A program made the translations under genes and the position numbers. A stretch of DNA of 64,000 nt from positions 111,041 to 175,040 of the forward strand of contig JABANP010000067.1 of assembly GCA_013115135.1 (NCBI GenBank), read 5' to 3'. Below, piece by piece: positions 42,032-52,269 of the stretch (within the stretch, counting starts at the first letter, position 1; the number at the start of each line of letters is the position of its first letter). The notes under the pieces were generated by a model. The model searched no databases. It worked only from the letters and a program-made list of their open reading frames with translations, and was not told the origin of the DNA. The DNA is from Perkinsus olseni (Eukaryota > Perkinsozoa > Perkinsida > Perkinsidae).

Positions 42032-42365
42032 GGAGGAGATGTCGCTACTAATGATACTGACTCACACGATAAAACCGATAAAGAGCGATGCGCGCAGACG
42101 AACGGTTGATCATTGGCCCTTGTGACGCGGGGCTAGAGATACAAAATCGATTGCGCGATCGATATCGGTGCGCCAAGCACAGAAGGCAGGGGGCGGTTCA
42201 CAAGATAAATAGTGATAGAGCATAACGTTCAAGAATGATGCAATCTTAGTCTAGATGCTACTCTGGTGATATAGATCACGCTAATAGCTACAGTGCACGG
42301 ATATCTAGCGTCGATAGTGCAACAAAACCTTAATTAGATCTATCGACTTAAGCGATCTCATTGAA

Positions 42366-45300
42366 CTACTTCCAAGGATCGTCAATCCCTAAGGAGTGAT
42401 GCAGTTCGATGATTAACGATCGAAGCTGTCTAGTTAAGACGCTACTAGATCCACAAATATAGATGAGATCAGTAGGATAGCACTTACGAAGCCTAGCGTG
42501 ATCGTCTTTGATCTTGGTGATGTAGACTCTTCCTTCGTCCTCGTCTGAGAATGCGACGATTGCAGCTCCTTGATTGGGTCTTGAACTCGAAATAGATACC
42601 ACGACACTTCCATCTGGGGGATAAGTCTTCAGTATGGCGCCCAGGGTGGGTTGATCAAGTAGAGGGAGATGTCTTCTCAGACCAGATATAGTCGATGGTA
42701 GGGGTCTTGGGATCTTGATACTAGTAGGAGCTCGATCATGTCGATCCTTAGCTTTACCTTTACCCTTTCCTCCTTGATGTCGTCTTCTAGATTGAACTCG
42801 GCGTTGAGGAGGTGATACCAGGACTTCTTCAGCGGCGTTGATGTCATCGTTATCGTCATGATCAATGTCACTCGTGATGTTATCATCTTGAGTTGGTTGG
42901 TTGTTGGGGACGGCGGGATAGTTACCAGTAGATAGAGGGTTGTCTTCATCAGATGAAGGACCCTCGTCTTGTTGTGTTGAGTGGGGATGGTCATTGGAGG
43001 GTTGATCTTCGGGAGCATCTTGGGTGATAGGATCAGATGCTGGTGGTTGTTGATCTTGTTGTTGTGTACCATCAATTAACCCGTCGTCTCCGGAACTCGA
43101 TGATGGTGGCGTTGTAGTAGATCTTCTCCACTCTGCGATGGCATCGTTGATAGCGTCTTCAGTTCTCACTTCTCGGACAAGTTGTAGATCACGAACTTCG
43201 CTGCCTGTTGACTCGATAGACTTGATAGCACCACGGTGATCCACGTAGATGCGTTGACCTCGTAGATGTTGATCTCGTACTAGATCTTGGAATGCTTTTG
43301 CATGCACCACATTCTTGAGAGAGACCAATTGTAGTTCATGACCCTTGAACAGTTGATCTATTGAAGATTCGTTGTAGTCGTGGTCGTCGATCATCTTGGT
43401 GGGGTTTGGGTCATCAGAGTCGTCAATGTCGGATGAGCTAGGTGGTGATGTTGAGCTAGATGATCCGGGGTTGGATCTTTCCCATATCTTCCTGTTGGGA
43501 AGGATAAGCTCGGGGGCCACCAGTGCTGTAGATGATGTAGAGACCTTGGCGATAGTATAGGGCCCTTCCCACCTTGACTTCATCTTGTTGCCGATAGTCC
43601 AACCGATATCGCTTTGGTTCGTGACGAACACGATGTCGAAGGGCTTCGGATCTGGGTAGGTCTTCTCTGTAGACAAGTTGATCTTCTTCCGATACTCAGC
43701 TTGTTTATGATACCAATACTCGATGTACTCATTGATGCTTGATGCGACGTCGTCCTGAATGTCCTTCACGAAGGGAAGCATGGCTCTGGCGAACCCGAAG
43801 TTGTCGGTGTCGATGGTGCCCGCCGATAGAGCATCGTAGTTGATGATATCACTTGAAGCTGGAGGATCTCCTGGCAGTCGCTGATGGTAGGTAAAATGTA
43901 GTGATGCTGGGGTGAATGGGATCCAACCTTTGGCCGTGCAGTTATGGGCTCTGATCGCCAGTAGATAGGATCTGATGTAGTCGTTCTCGGAGTTGACTTG
44001 GCTGTTGATACTTCGTGACATCTGAACGTAGTCTCGATGGATTCTCTCCCAAAATGATAAGTGGGGAGAATACGGGGGCAATACCAGATGTCGTACTCCA
44101 TGACTGATCAGATTCTTCTTAACCTGGCGATTGATAAAGGCCGACATGTCCTTATCGGTAACGAGTACCGATGGAGCACCCATCTCACACCAGATAGAGT
44201 GGAAGGCGTCGGAGACCGATAGGGCAGATGCATCGCTAAGGATGCGAGCACATGTGAAGCTTGTGATAGCGTCATGGACCAGTAGGATATACCTCTTGCG
44301 AGGCGATGATGTCGTTGATCCTTCTATAGGTTCATCACGCTGATATGGTCCAACGATATCCGCTCCACAGACTTGCCAAATGGACTTAGTAGCTAGGGCT
44401 TGGACAGACCTAGATACATAGTTAAGTCCTCGATACGCCTTCGATCTTAAACAGGGTAGACAAGATGCTATGGTCTTCTTGACGATAGTGGGCAGTCCTT
44501 TACCATTATATCGTCGTTGAAGTTGGGCAGTGATCTTCCGATGGGCTTTGTGTAGATAGACGTAGTGGTAGATGATGGCCAATAGTGTTATCAGCTTCTT
44601 AGCGTAGTCCGATCCTCCGAGGAAGATCACGCCTAGGGGGTCTTCAAAGGCTCGTTTCCATTCAGACTGTTGGGGATATCGACGAATGAGGCCATGATCA
44701 TCGAGAATGCAGATAGTTGCCAGCCTCGTGATGTAAGTAGCCTTCACACCCATCTTGTTCTTGTTACCCTTGCCTTCTAGATACGACTTAAGCAGTCTCA
44801 GATCTTCATCTAGATGTTGGCACCGATGAGCACAGGTCTCGATAGCATCCACGAACTCGATGGTGTCCAAAGGGGAGTCTTGATCACTGGTATACTGCTG
44901 CTTAGCATAGCGTAGTATACGATCTAGTTCTGCATGTTGCTCTGGATCTTCGATATCAGATATCTTCGGAAGTGGGATGCCATCGGGGTTGACCGTGATA
45001 GTGCACAAGCGGTGTTCTTCGGGAGGTAGGTCCAAGGTTGACGACGAGGCAGGAGGATCATCAAGTAGATCACAGTCCTTGTAATCATAGATTACTGTAG
45101 ACGTCTTGATAGCATTCATGATCTTGTCGTCATACCGATAAAGACCGGGTCTTGCGCGAGATAGTGAGTCAGCTGGGTTGATCTCAGATGGGACATGATA
45201 GATGACCGCGTCTAAGTCAATGCATAGCTGACGTATCTCCTTCAACCTTCGGCGTTCTACAACTGGTAGTCGTTTATCATTAGATAGCCTTCTCAGACGA

Positions 45301-48300
45301 TAGACGTTGATCTCAGAGTCGGTAATAACGTAGAGCTCCCTCGGTTGTGGATCGGGCCGTAGTGGATGTAGGACATGTTGTTGTGGAGTCCGATGTGTCT
45401 TCACAGGTAGATACAGTGAATACATCTTGATCCATTTCAGGCCACGCCACAGAGATTCAAGCTCCTTCCTGGGAATGCTCCACTTCTTCTGACTCCTGGG
45501 AAACAGACCAGCTCGGCTCATGATGCGATCATTAGGAGATGATACGCATCTAAGATCGATACCCCATGCCATGACTGAGGCATCAACTGATAGGATAACC
45601 GAGTGGTTGTTGATATCGATGAACCTTGGTACGCCATACTTGATGTCGTCACAAAGACCTTTGGAGCGATCGACCCAGTCAGATACTTGGCGTCGATGGT
45701 CATCGGTGACAGTGGCGTCCCAGTCCTTAGTAATCTCGGTGATCTGTCTCCAGATCAAGCGACCGATCATCGTCTGCTCGAGGATGAGACCGAGGGGATC
45801 GTACAAGGATAGCAAGTAAGAGCTAGCCTTCCTTTTAGACATCACTTGATCGCTCGGTACTCGATCAGCCTCGTAGACCGCATGAAGCAGGCCGCAAGAT
45901 TGGCGAAATAGATAACCGAGTAGCTTCTTCAGGATCTCTGGAGCGTCGTCATGCTGGTGAGGATTATCCCATGATGAGAAGTTCTTATTGGGATCGAACA
46001 ACTTGTGATGGCCTTCATACACGTGGGCAGTGAAGCTATAGCAATCGATGGCATGAGACTGAGACGCTCCTCCGATATAGACGTCGTCGACGAACCAGAC
46101 CATTGATACCTCGATAGGGATCTGAGGGCCGTACTTGATCCAGTCGACGTTGTCGTTAGTCGGGCATAGGAGAACCTCCTGTAGATCTTCTTCGGAGAGA
46201 TAACAACCGGGTACCGTAGCTGTCGATGGTCTAGTTGGGTCTTGTTGTTTGGCGAGTAAAGTGATGTTGTAGATCTCATCGGACATGTCATTCAGATCCG
46301 TTTCCAACATGGCTGGGGCACAAGTGGATCCGAAACTGACTCGATTCCATAGCAGGGTATAGTTACCGATACAAGTATATCCAGTGTAGGGGATATCGGC
46401 AGGATCGGCGAACATCTCGCAAAAGGCCTTGGAGATATCGGCCGATATCATATACTCCATGGATCTCACCGACAGTAAGGTACCCACAAGGTTGTGTTGA
46501 GTTGCTCCTCCTCGATGAGAGTATCGATTGAGAACTCGATAGTCCAATACGATCCGACAGGGAGTGGTACAGTGGTCCTTCCGAAAAACCATGTGGCTCG
46601 GGGTGAAGTGGACCGGCTTGGGGACGATAGTATCAGCCATAGATGTACCCTCGTGTAGATGGCGCCAGACCGCTTGACATCTCTCCGATGTTGGTGGTAT
46701 AGCATAGTTGCCGATGGAGTTATCTTGGACGATACCGCAGAACTTGCGATCGATGAATGTCTTCAATGATTGGTGAAATAGGTCCTTTTCCTCAGATGAT
46801 AGTCGTTGTACTGAAGCTGATCCTCGGCGAGCCGCAATGCGGAAGTTGTGGTTAGGACGATCATCCGAGAGCCAAGGTACCGATAACTGACATCGACCAA
46901 GTAATGCGCTGTAGTCAGATATCCATCGACGTTTGATAACATCCCAAGGTGGAAGATCATCAGTGAGGTCAGACCCTTGTTCTTGTTGATCGGGTTCCTG
47001 GGACTCATCAGTATGATCCATGGGTTGGTAGGGATCAATGCAGGGAGAGTCTGGAACCGGTCGGTGTAGATCAGGGAGGACCTCGATGTTATTGATGATC
47101 GTGCCATTCCACCAACCTCCGTGAAGTAGATCTAGATGTACCGGGGTAGTTGATGACTTAGTAACAGTCATACAAGATGCCGATACATCGTTGTTGTTGA
47201 TCATGCGCACGGCATGAGTCGTAGGCTGTTGTGTGACCGGAACTTCCTCGCTGGTTGATCTTGGGAGTCGGGCCTTGGCAGATCTAGAGATGGTCTTGTA
47301 GATCTGGCTGTGGAATGAGGAAGTCATATCTTCTATACCAGTGAAGATAATAGGACCCGTCACGGTGAACACGATAGCACATTGGAGTTGTTGAAGCGCA
47401 GGACAACCCAAGATGACCGGGCTTGATAAGGTGTTACCAGTCACCGCGAAGCGCTCGTTGATCTTAATGTGCTTCGTCTGGATAGGTAAACTGACGAAGC
47501 CGATGATCTGCATGCTATCCGTGTTGGCCACTTTGACGTTAGATTGGGTCTTCTTCGGGAAGGTAGGGCAATCAGCGCCGAAGATCTTCTGAAGAGTGCC
47601 GATGGCGATTAATGAGATATCAGCACCGGTATCGAAGAGGACTGGTCTTGTCTCAGGCCCTATCTTCACGATGCCAACGACGATATCACAACCAGTTGAT
47701 GCCTTGGATGATGAGCATGACTTAGGCGTAGGTAGACCACTGTTCTCGGATCTGTGTTGGATCACACTACACAGTTGGATACAGTTTGAGATAGTCTCAG
47801 TAGCCGTAGTCAAAGTGCTCGTATCCTGCCGCATCGTGATGGTGTTAGTCTGATTGTCGTTGGGAATATCTTCGTCACTCGATTCTTCTGGCGCATCGTT
47901 GTGGTCATTGGGGTCGATACCAGAGATCTTGACATTAGGTGTTGTGGGGGCTGATGTCGGTAGATCGGTTGTCGTTGATGATGTCGTGGCTTGGGCAGTC
48001 CCACTGGATTTGCCTTTGCCCTTAGACGATGCCTTCCCTTTACCCTTGGATCCCTTGTTCCGCGATGTGGAGGTGGGTAACGGATCCGGGCACACATAGG
48101 CTAGGTGACCTTGTCGACCACAGCGATGACAAGTAGCGGTAATCGATACGTTGCACTTATCGATACCGTGAGTGGGATTACCACACCGAGAGCACCGATC
48201 GTCCTTCTTGCCGATATCATTTGTACAATCTCGTGCTGGGTGTCCATCTTGTAAGCACCGATAGCACGTGATAGATTGTTGATCTCGGACAACCGCATAG

Positions 48301-51173
48301 ACGTAGTAGGTGTCGTCGTCTAGTGGATTAGAGCCAGGCAGATGCTCGATATCTTGATCTTCTTCAACAGTGTCGGTGCCCATGATGTGGTTGACAGTAG
48401 CATTGTGTCGTTGATCAGGGAGTCGTCCACCATATAGTCTCAGAGTAGCAGGATCTACTTCCTTCTTGGTTGATCTGGAAGATGTCTTCTTACGGCGATC
48501 ATACTTGACCAATAGCCGTTTGAACTCGGTGTAGTCCACTCGGTGATCGTCAACGTCGCGATCCATCTTGTCTCGTAGACGATCGCTGAGCAACCCATCG
48601 TAGAGTCGTCGTTTGATGACGTTGTCCAAGATACCAACACCGAGTAGGCACAGTTGATTCGCAGAGCTATCAAGCCGAGCGATGAACTGTGTTATAGACT
48701 CTTTAGGATCTTGCTGAAGATGGTTGAAGTCATGTTGCAACCGCATCAGAGCTTCTTGATCACTAAAGCAGTCGTTGATCTTGTTGATGAGACGGTCCCA
48801 GTGTAAGTCGTAGTCAAGATAACACTGAGCAGGTGGAGGTTCATCACGAACAAGATCGTCCCATACAGATTGTATGGTGTTGAGCCGGGCAAAGGTGTAA
48901 CGAACTACGTTCCTCTGACCGATAGTCCTCTTGAAGATCTCCTGAATCCAAGCGACACCAGAGCGTTGGTCATCAGCTCCACGATAGGGGTTCTTGATAG
49001 AGAGGCCCTTGGCGGTAGTGATCACACCCTGATAGTCTTTGTTGGAGATCTCACGCTTGCATACCGATCGCTTACAACCAGGACAACGGTCATAAGCGTA
49101 GTTACTGAATAGATTGGGGGGTCGATACATCTTACCAGCCGTTACACCTAGTAGGGGTCGTAGGTTAGGATACGGCCTGGGTAGACGTTGACCAGTCGCA
49201 GATGATGATCTAGAAGATGATGAACTGGGCCTCTGACTCCTTCTCTTGCGTCGATGACGATGGCTTCTTCTTGAGCGGTTAGATTGCTCGTCATCCGAAC
49301 TTGATGAGCTTGAAGATGGGTCAGATGGGGCCGGGCTTCTTCTTCTAGATTTAGTTGTAGCTCTGCGAGGCGGCGAATCTTGTGATCCACGAACATGATG
49401 AAGATCATCGCGTTGGGGACCTCGATTACCACCGGGTAGGGAAGATGGGGGGAAGTTAACATCGTTGATGCTAACGGGGTTGATAGGACGGTGTTCTACT
49501 GGGAGATAACGCCCAACCGGAGGATCGTTGACGATGGGGTTGACGATTACTCCATGGGGTTGTTGAGGACGTTGATCATCCGTTTGACCGCTTCTAGGAT
49601 AACTAGTAGACGAACTAGCAGGAAGGATAGAACCAGGGATAGAGACAGAGTGTCTGTGGTGTTGTTGAGAATCATGATGAGGTCCAGACACTGTCGTACC
49701 ATGCTTGATCGCGAGAAAGGAGTGATCTTGCATAGACTTCTCGATGATACGGGGGTGACTCAGGAAGATCGGTCGTAGATGTTCGTCTTGTAAAACCGAG
49801 TTGACCAACTCTCTATCTTGAGTGATCATCTCCAAATACAGATCGTTGTACAGGATGTCGTCACTAGCTCGCAAGCTTGATAGAATGGTTTGACGTAGAC
49901 GATGTTCACGACCATCTTCTCGGTGACCGAATCGTTGTTGTGGAAGTTGTCGATCTTCTTGTGATCCAGGTCGTCTCTGTTGGATAGACAGATCGTGGGA
50001 ATCGTTGGCCACAGTGGAAGTCGTTCTGTCTCCGCGTAGTGGAGGATGTTGGACATGGCCGCCTGACCGTTGATCACGATAATCATAACGATCGTGACGT
50101 GTGGACGATGCTTGGCGGGGTTGTCGATCATTGACCATAAGAGATCTTTGTTGATGACGTTCTTGTCCAATCCTCGACGGGAGAGGTACTAGACCCACAG
50201 GCTCTGTCGTCCCAGGATGTCTTCCGGTAGAGATCTGTGTGGATCGGTGCGCACTCTGCGCTGGGTGGAGATGACCATGACCACGTAACGATGAAGTATC
50301 ATCTGGATGTCGTTGTGCATGTTCAGACCTTAAATCGATGTAATCGTTATCGTCATTAGATTGTCTTCGGGTAGATTCCTGTTCCAATTGGCGTTGATCT
50401 GGATGTAGATGAACCGTGTCATAGACCTGGAGATCGGGTTGAGGACGATGTTCTCGTACAAGAGACGGACGATCCCTGCACGGTGGATCGTCGAGATCTC
50501 GAGCTTGGAGTGGAGAATACCAACCGGGGAACGATAGACTCTTACGCAAAGAGTCGTCTTCTTCTTGTAGATGAGAGGATGGTACGGTAGACACGTGATC
50601 CTTACGCAAAGGATGCACACCGTCAGGTCGGAGAGAAGGTCCCGATAGAGATGCCCTAGGACTCCTACGCGGTGAGTCCGCTCCTTCGACGTGGAGATCG
50701 TCGACCGAAGGATTGGTCAGTTGATCCCTACGCAGGGGATCCGAGTCTCCAGCACGAAGTGAGGGGTCCAATACCGAGGGTGGATCCTTACGCAAAGGAT
50801 CGCTATCTCCTTGTTGGCGGTGTTGGTCAAGTACCAAGTTAAGATCCTCGCGCAGAGGATCACTCTCATCACCTTGAAGAGGATGTTCTTGTCCAGATGG
50901 GAGATCCTCGCGCAGAGGATCAGTACCACCAGCTCGAAGAGAATGTTCTTGTACCGAGGTAGGATGATCTTTTAGAGAGAGATCATCGGGGTCTTCAACA
51001 TGTTGATCATGAGGTAGACGTTCATCATCTTGATCGGTAGAGCCAGACGATTGGGCGGGAATCTTCATCCCGGTAGAATGTGAGAATGGTGGGGGAGTGG
51101 CGGTGACGATGGGAGGAGGATACCTGCTATCAACAAGAAAACAGCGTTGCCCTCTATCGTTTAGGCCGTGCAT
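42366..51173 (-). CDS. Bel/Pao-like retrotransposon polyprotein, 2,935 codons, intact
   Basis: Domains by position from 51173: a polar, repetitive N-terminal part (to ~residue 640) with DPLR-type repeats and an RS-rich patch; a gag-like helical segment; three CX2CX4HX4C zinc knuckles (~970-1020: CYRCLQDGHPARDC, CSRCGNPTHGIDKC, CHRCGRQGHLAYVC); aspartic protease (DTGADIS, ~1180); reverse transcriptase (IVLDYRVLN ~1550, FGSTCAPAM, WFVDDVYIGG ~1690); a YDPLGL linker typical of Bel/Pao; RNase H (SVDASVMAWGID ~1860, VITDSE ~1950, HVPSEINPADSLSRA); integrase zinc site (HKAH…CLPC, ~2205-2240) and D,D,E core (GADIVGP, VTDKDMSAF, SFWERIH, ~2272-2376); then a C-terminal extension of about 450 residues. 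The frame is unbroken over 8.8 kb, suggesting recent activity. The N-terminus (MHGLNDRG) comes from outside the 57-bp repeat and may be truncated. LTRs were not found. Confidence 0.92.
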   Translation of the reverse strand: MHGLNDRGQRCFLVDSRYPPPIVTATPPPFSHSTGMKIPAQSSGSTDQDDERLPHDQHVEDPDDLSLKDHPTSVQEHSLRAGGTDPLREDLPSGQEHPLQGDESDPLREDLNLVLDQHRQQGDSDPLRKDPPSVLDPSLRAGDSDPLRRDQLTNPSVDDLHVEGADSPRRSPRASLSGPSLRPDGVHPLRKDHVSTVPSSHLQEEDDSLRKSLSFPGWYSPLQARDLDDPPCRDRPSLVREHRPQPDLQVYDTVHLHPDQRQLEQESTRRQSNDDNDYIDLRSEHAQRHPDDTSSLRGHGHLHPAQSAHRSTQISTGRHPGTTEPVGLVPLPSRIGQERHQQRSLMVNDRQPRQASSTRHDRYDYRDQRSGGHVQHPPLRGDRTTSTVANDSHDLSIQQRRPGSQEDRQLPQQRFGHREDGREHRLRQTILSSLRASDDILYNDLYLEMITQDRELVNSVLQDEHLRPIFLSHPRIIEKSMQDHSFLAIKHGTTVSGPHHDSQQHHRHSVSIPGSILPASSSTSYPRSGQTDDQRPQQPHGVIVNPIVNDPPVGRYLPVEHRPINPVSINDVNFPPSSLPGGNRGPQRDDLHHVRGSQDSPPRRATTKSRRRSPAPSDPSSSSSSSDDEQSNRSRRSHRHRRKRRSQRPSSSSSRSSSATGQRLPRPYPNLRPLLGVTAGKMYRPPNLFSNYAYDRCPGCKRSVCKREISNKDYQGVITTAKGLSIKNPYRGADDQRSGVAWIQEIFKRTIGQRNVVRYTFARLNTIQSVWDDLVRDEPPPAQCYLDYDLHWDRLINKINDCFSDQEALMRLQHDFNHLQQDPKESITQFIARLDSSANQLCLLGVGILDNVIKRRLYDGLLSDRLRDKMDRDVDDHRVDYTEFKRLLVKYDRRKKTSSRSTKKEVDPATLRLYGGRLPDQRHNATVNHIMGTDTVEEDQDIEHLPGSNPLDDDTYYVYAVVRDQQSITCYRCLQDGHPARDCTNDIGKKDDRCSRCGNPTHGIDKCNVSITATCHRCGRQGHLAYVCPDPLPTSTSRNKGSKGKGKASSKGKGKSSGTAQATTSSTTTDLPTSAPTTPNVKISGIDPNDHNDAPEESSDEDIPNDNQTNTITMRQDTSTLTTATETISNCIQLCSVIQHRSENSGLPTPKSCSSSKASTGCDIVVGIVKIGPETRPVLFDTGADISLIAIGTLQKIFGADCPTFPKKTQSNVKVANTDSMQIIGFVSLPIQTKHIKINERFAVTGNTLSSPVILGCPALQQLQCAIVFTVTGPIIFTGIEDMTSSFHSQIYKTISRSAKARLPRSTSEEVPVTQQPTTHAVRMINNNDVSASCMTVTKSSTTPVHLDLLHGGWWNGTIINNIEVLPDLHRPVPDSPCIDPYQPMDHTDESQEPDQQEQGSDLTDDLPPWDVIKRRWISDYSALLGRCQLSVPWLSDDRPNHNFRIAARRGSASVQRLSSEEKDLFHQSLKTFIDRKFCGIVQDNSIGNYAIPPTSERCQAVWRHLHEGTSMADTIVPKPVHFTPSHMVFRKDHCTTPCRIVLDYRVLNRYSHRGGATQHNLVGTLLSVRSMEYMISADISKAFCEMFADPADIPYTGYTCIGNYTLLWNRVSFGSTCAPAMLETDLNDMSDEIYNITLLAKQQDPTRPSTATVPGCYLSEEDLQEVLLCPTNDNVDWIKYGPQIPIEVSMVWFVDDVYIGGASQSHAIDCYSFTAHVYEGHHKLFDPNKNFSSWDNPHQHDDAPEILKKLLGYLFRQSCGLLHAVYEADRVPSDQVMSKRKASSYLLSLYDPLGLILEQTMIGRLIWRQITEITKDWDATVTDDHRRQVSDWVDRSKGLCDDIKYGVPRFIDINNHSVILSVDASVMAWGIDLRCVSSPNDRIMSRAGLFPRSQKKWSIPRKELESLWRGLKWIKMYSLYLPVKTHRTPQQHVLHPLRPDPQPRELYVITDSEINVYRLRRLSNDKRLPVVERRRLKEIRQLCIDLDAVIYHVPSEINPADSLSRARPGLYRYDDKIMNAIKTSTVIYDYKDCDLLDDPPASSSTLDLPPEEHRLCTITVNPDGIPLPKISDIEDPEQHAELDRILRYAKQQYTSDQDSPLDTIEFVDAIETCAHRCQHLDEDLRLLKSYLEGKGNKNKMGVKATYITRLATICILDDHGLIRRYPQQSEWKRAFEDPLGVIFLGGSDYAKKLITLLAIIYHYVYLHKAHRKITAQLQRRYNGKGLPTIVKKTIASCLPCLRSKAYRGLNYVSRSVQALATKSIWQVCGADIVGPYQRDEPIEGSTTSSPRKRYILLVHDAITSFTCARILSDASALSVSDAFHSIWCEMGAPSVLVTDKDMSAFINRQVKKNLISHGVRHLVLPPYSPHLSFWERIHRDYVQMSRSINSQVNSENDYIRSYLLAIRAHNCTAKGWIPFTPASLHFTYHQRLPGDPPASSDIINYDALSAGTIDTDNFGFARAMLPFVKDIQDDVASSINEYIEYWYHKQAEYRKKINLSTEKTYPDPKPFDIVFVTNQSDIGWTIGNKMKSRWEGPYTIAKVSTSSTALVAPELILPNRKIWERSNPGSSSSTSPPSSSDIDDSDDPNPTKMIDDHDYNESSIDQLFKGHELQLVSLKNVVHAKAFQDLVRDQHLRGQRIYVDHRGAIKSIESTGSEVRDLQLVREVRTEDAINDAIAEWRRSTTTPPSSSSGDDGLIDGTQQQDQQPPASDPITQDAPEDQPSNDHPHSTQQDEGPSSDEDNPLSTGNYPAVPNNQPTQDDNITSDIDHDDNDDINAAEEVLVSPPQRRVQSRRRHQGGKGKGKAKDRHDRAPTSIKIPRPLPSTISGLRRHLPLLDQPTLGAILKTYPPDGSVVVSISSSRPNQGAAIVAFSDEDEGRVYITKIKDDHARLRKCYPTDLIYICGSSSVLTRQLRSLIIELHHSLGIDDPWK
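50468..50987 (-). repeat. Nine covarying hairpins in the polyprotein 5' region
   Basis: Units at 50963-50987, 50903-50921, 50843-50861, 50783-50801, 50723-50741, 50659-50679, 50597-50614, 50537-50555 and 50468-50492, spaced about 55-65 nt. Plus-strand examples: GATCCTCGCGCAGAGGATC, GATCCTTACGCAAAGGATC, GATCCCTACGCAGGGGATC, GACTCTTACGCAAAGAGTC. The seven outer bases change together on both sides while the CGCA centre is kept in most units. They encode D-P/S-L/P-R-E/K/R-D/S. Confidence 0.93.
51079..51135. repeat. 57-bp direct repeat, copy 2
   Basis: Identical to 40222-40278. It encodes the start of the polyprotein after its first 12-13 residues and marks the point where this element diverges from the 40 kb fragment. 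Confidence 0.95.
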
Positions 51174-52155
51174 AGGAAAATCACGGTGGGCCGACTTGGG
51201 AGTGGTTCGGTACCGCGCGAACCAAAATAAGACGGTCGACCGCCGGCTGTAGAGGTGGGCACGGTTAGGAGGAACGGACTAATTTCCGAGTCCGGTCCGT
51301 GCATGGATGATCGATGCAGGGCGATGCAGGGCGATGCAGGGCGATGCAGGGTATCGAGTGCAATCATAGAATCGCACCGACGGTTCTCTCATGCCGGACC
51401 AGCCGGACTGCTCTGTTCACGTCCAGTGCCCACCCCTACGATCCGGTCCCTAGGACGCTGGGATCGGCCTACCTGGACTAACACAACCGATGTGATCAGT
51501 TCGTGCGGACTTTATACACAGTTCTCTATCGCCGGTAAGCCTACCTTGGTCCGATGATGAGGTGAGGAACTCAGCCTGAGGGAAATCGATGTGAACAGAA
51601 TAGCTCAGAGAATAGACGCTGGACGGCAAAACTCGGGAGCTATCATAACAACATCATCATCATATTACACAACATGTTATTAGCAATTATTGGCGATACG
51701 GCTGTCAGCGTTCCTACAATCGACTCGAGATCACCGAAGAAGCCACCCACTTGAAATCAACAGACGTCCTTCGTGCTCACCTTCGATACCTGAAAGCCCA
51801 CTCGGAGTGAGCCGCTCCCTCAGCCTTCTCCTCACTAGAAGACAACTCGGCCACAGCAGAGATTCAGAGATCGTCTCATACGACGGTTCGAACTTGCACC
51901 ATCACTTGCGTGTGGGGATTAGGTCTCCAGTCGGCAAGATGACTTGTACGCTGATGACTGAAGTATCGGGGCATGGCGGGGCCCTACCTGGATGTTATCG
52001 CGGCAACGCGCCCTCCCTCAAGTTTAAAAATCAACCTGTAACGATACGTGGCGAGAGACAGAAATTTTGTGCATGCGTGCAAAATAACCGTCGTACCAAA
52101 TTTTTCACAAATCGTGACTATTTTTCGCCGCATCTTTTACGTTCGTCAACTACAG
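51174..52155. other. Region upstream of the retroelement, no firm gene
   Basis: A 10-bp tandem repeat (gatgcagggc, four units) lies at 51313-51352. An open plus-strand frame (51690-52220) has poor composition. 52031-52075 shares sequence with 34052-34100. gtgcatgcgtgca occurs at about 52067. Confidence 0.45.
51313..51352 (+). repeat. 10-bp tandem repeat, four units
   Basis: gatgcagggc is repeated four times, the last with a terminal t. Confidence 0.95.
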
Positions 52156-52269
52156 TTGTTTACGACGCTCATGTCTATCAAGGTCATCGACACTCAGGGC
52201 CTCTGGCGGAAGATACGTAATCACGGGGAGACCTTCTTGATGGCCGCTTCTCAGGCCCTCAATAATTTG
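52156..52269 (+). CDS. Probable exon of an unassigned gene
   Basis: Bounded by ACTACAG and a GTAGAA donor, the 38-codon stretch reads LFTTLMSIKVIDTQGLWRKI and RNHGETFLMAASQALNNL with good amphipathic helical character. It may be an early exon of the helical gene starting at 53011, but no connecting exon was found. The family is unknown. Confidence 0.35.

Noticed and set aside
50468..50987. CRISPR-like array
   Set aside because: The spacing is regular but the repeats are inside a eukaryotic retroelement ORF, are not identical, and covary as hairpins; there are no cas genes.
40222..51135. The 57-bp direct repeats as LTRs
   Set aside because: They are too short, lie inside coding sequence, lack TG…CA ends and have no adjacent primer-binding or polypurine site that I can identify.
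51690..52220. 176-codon plus-strand ORF upstream of the retroelement
   Set aside because: Low-quality composition, no motif, and it spans an apparent acceptor site for the exon at 52156.
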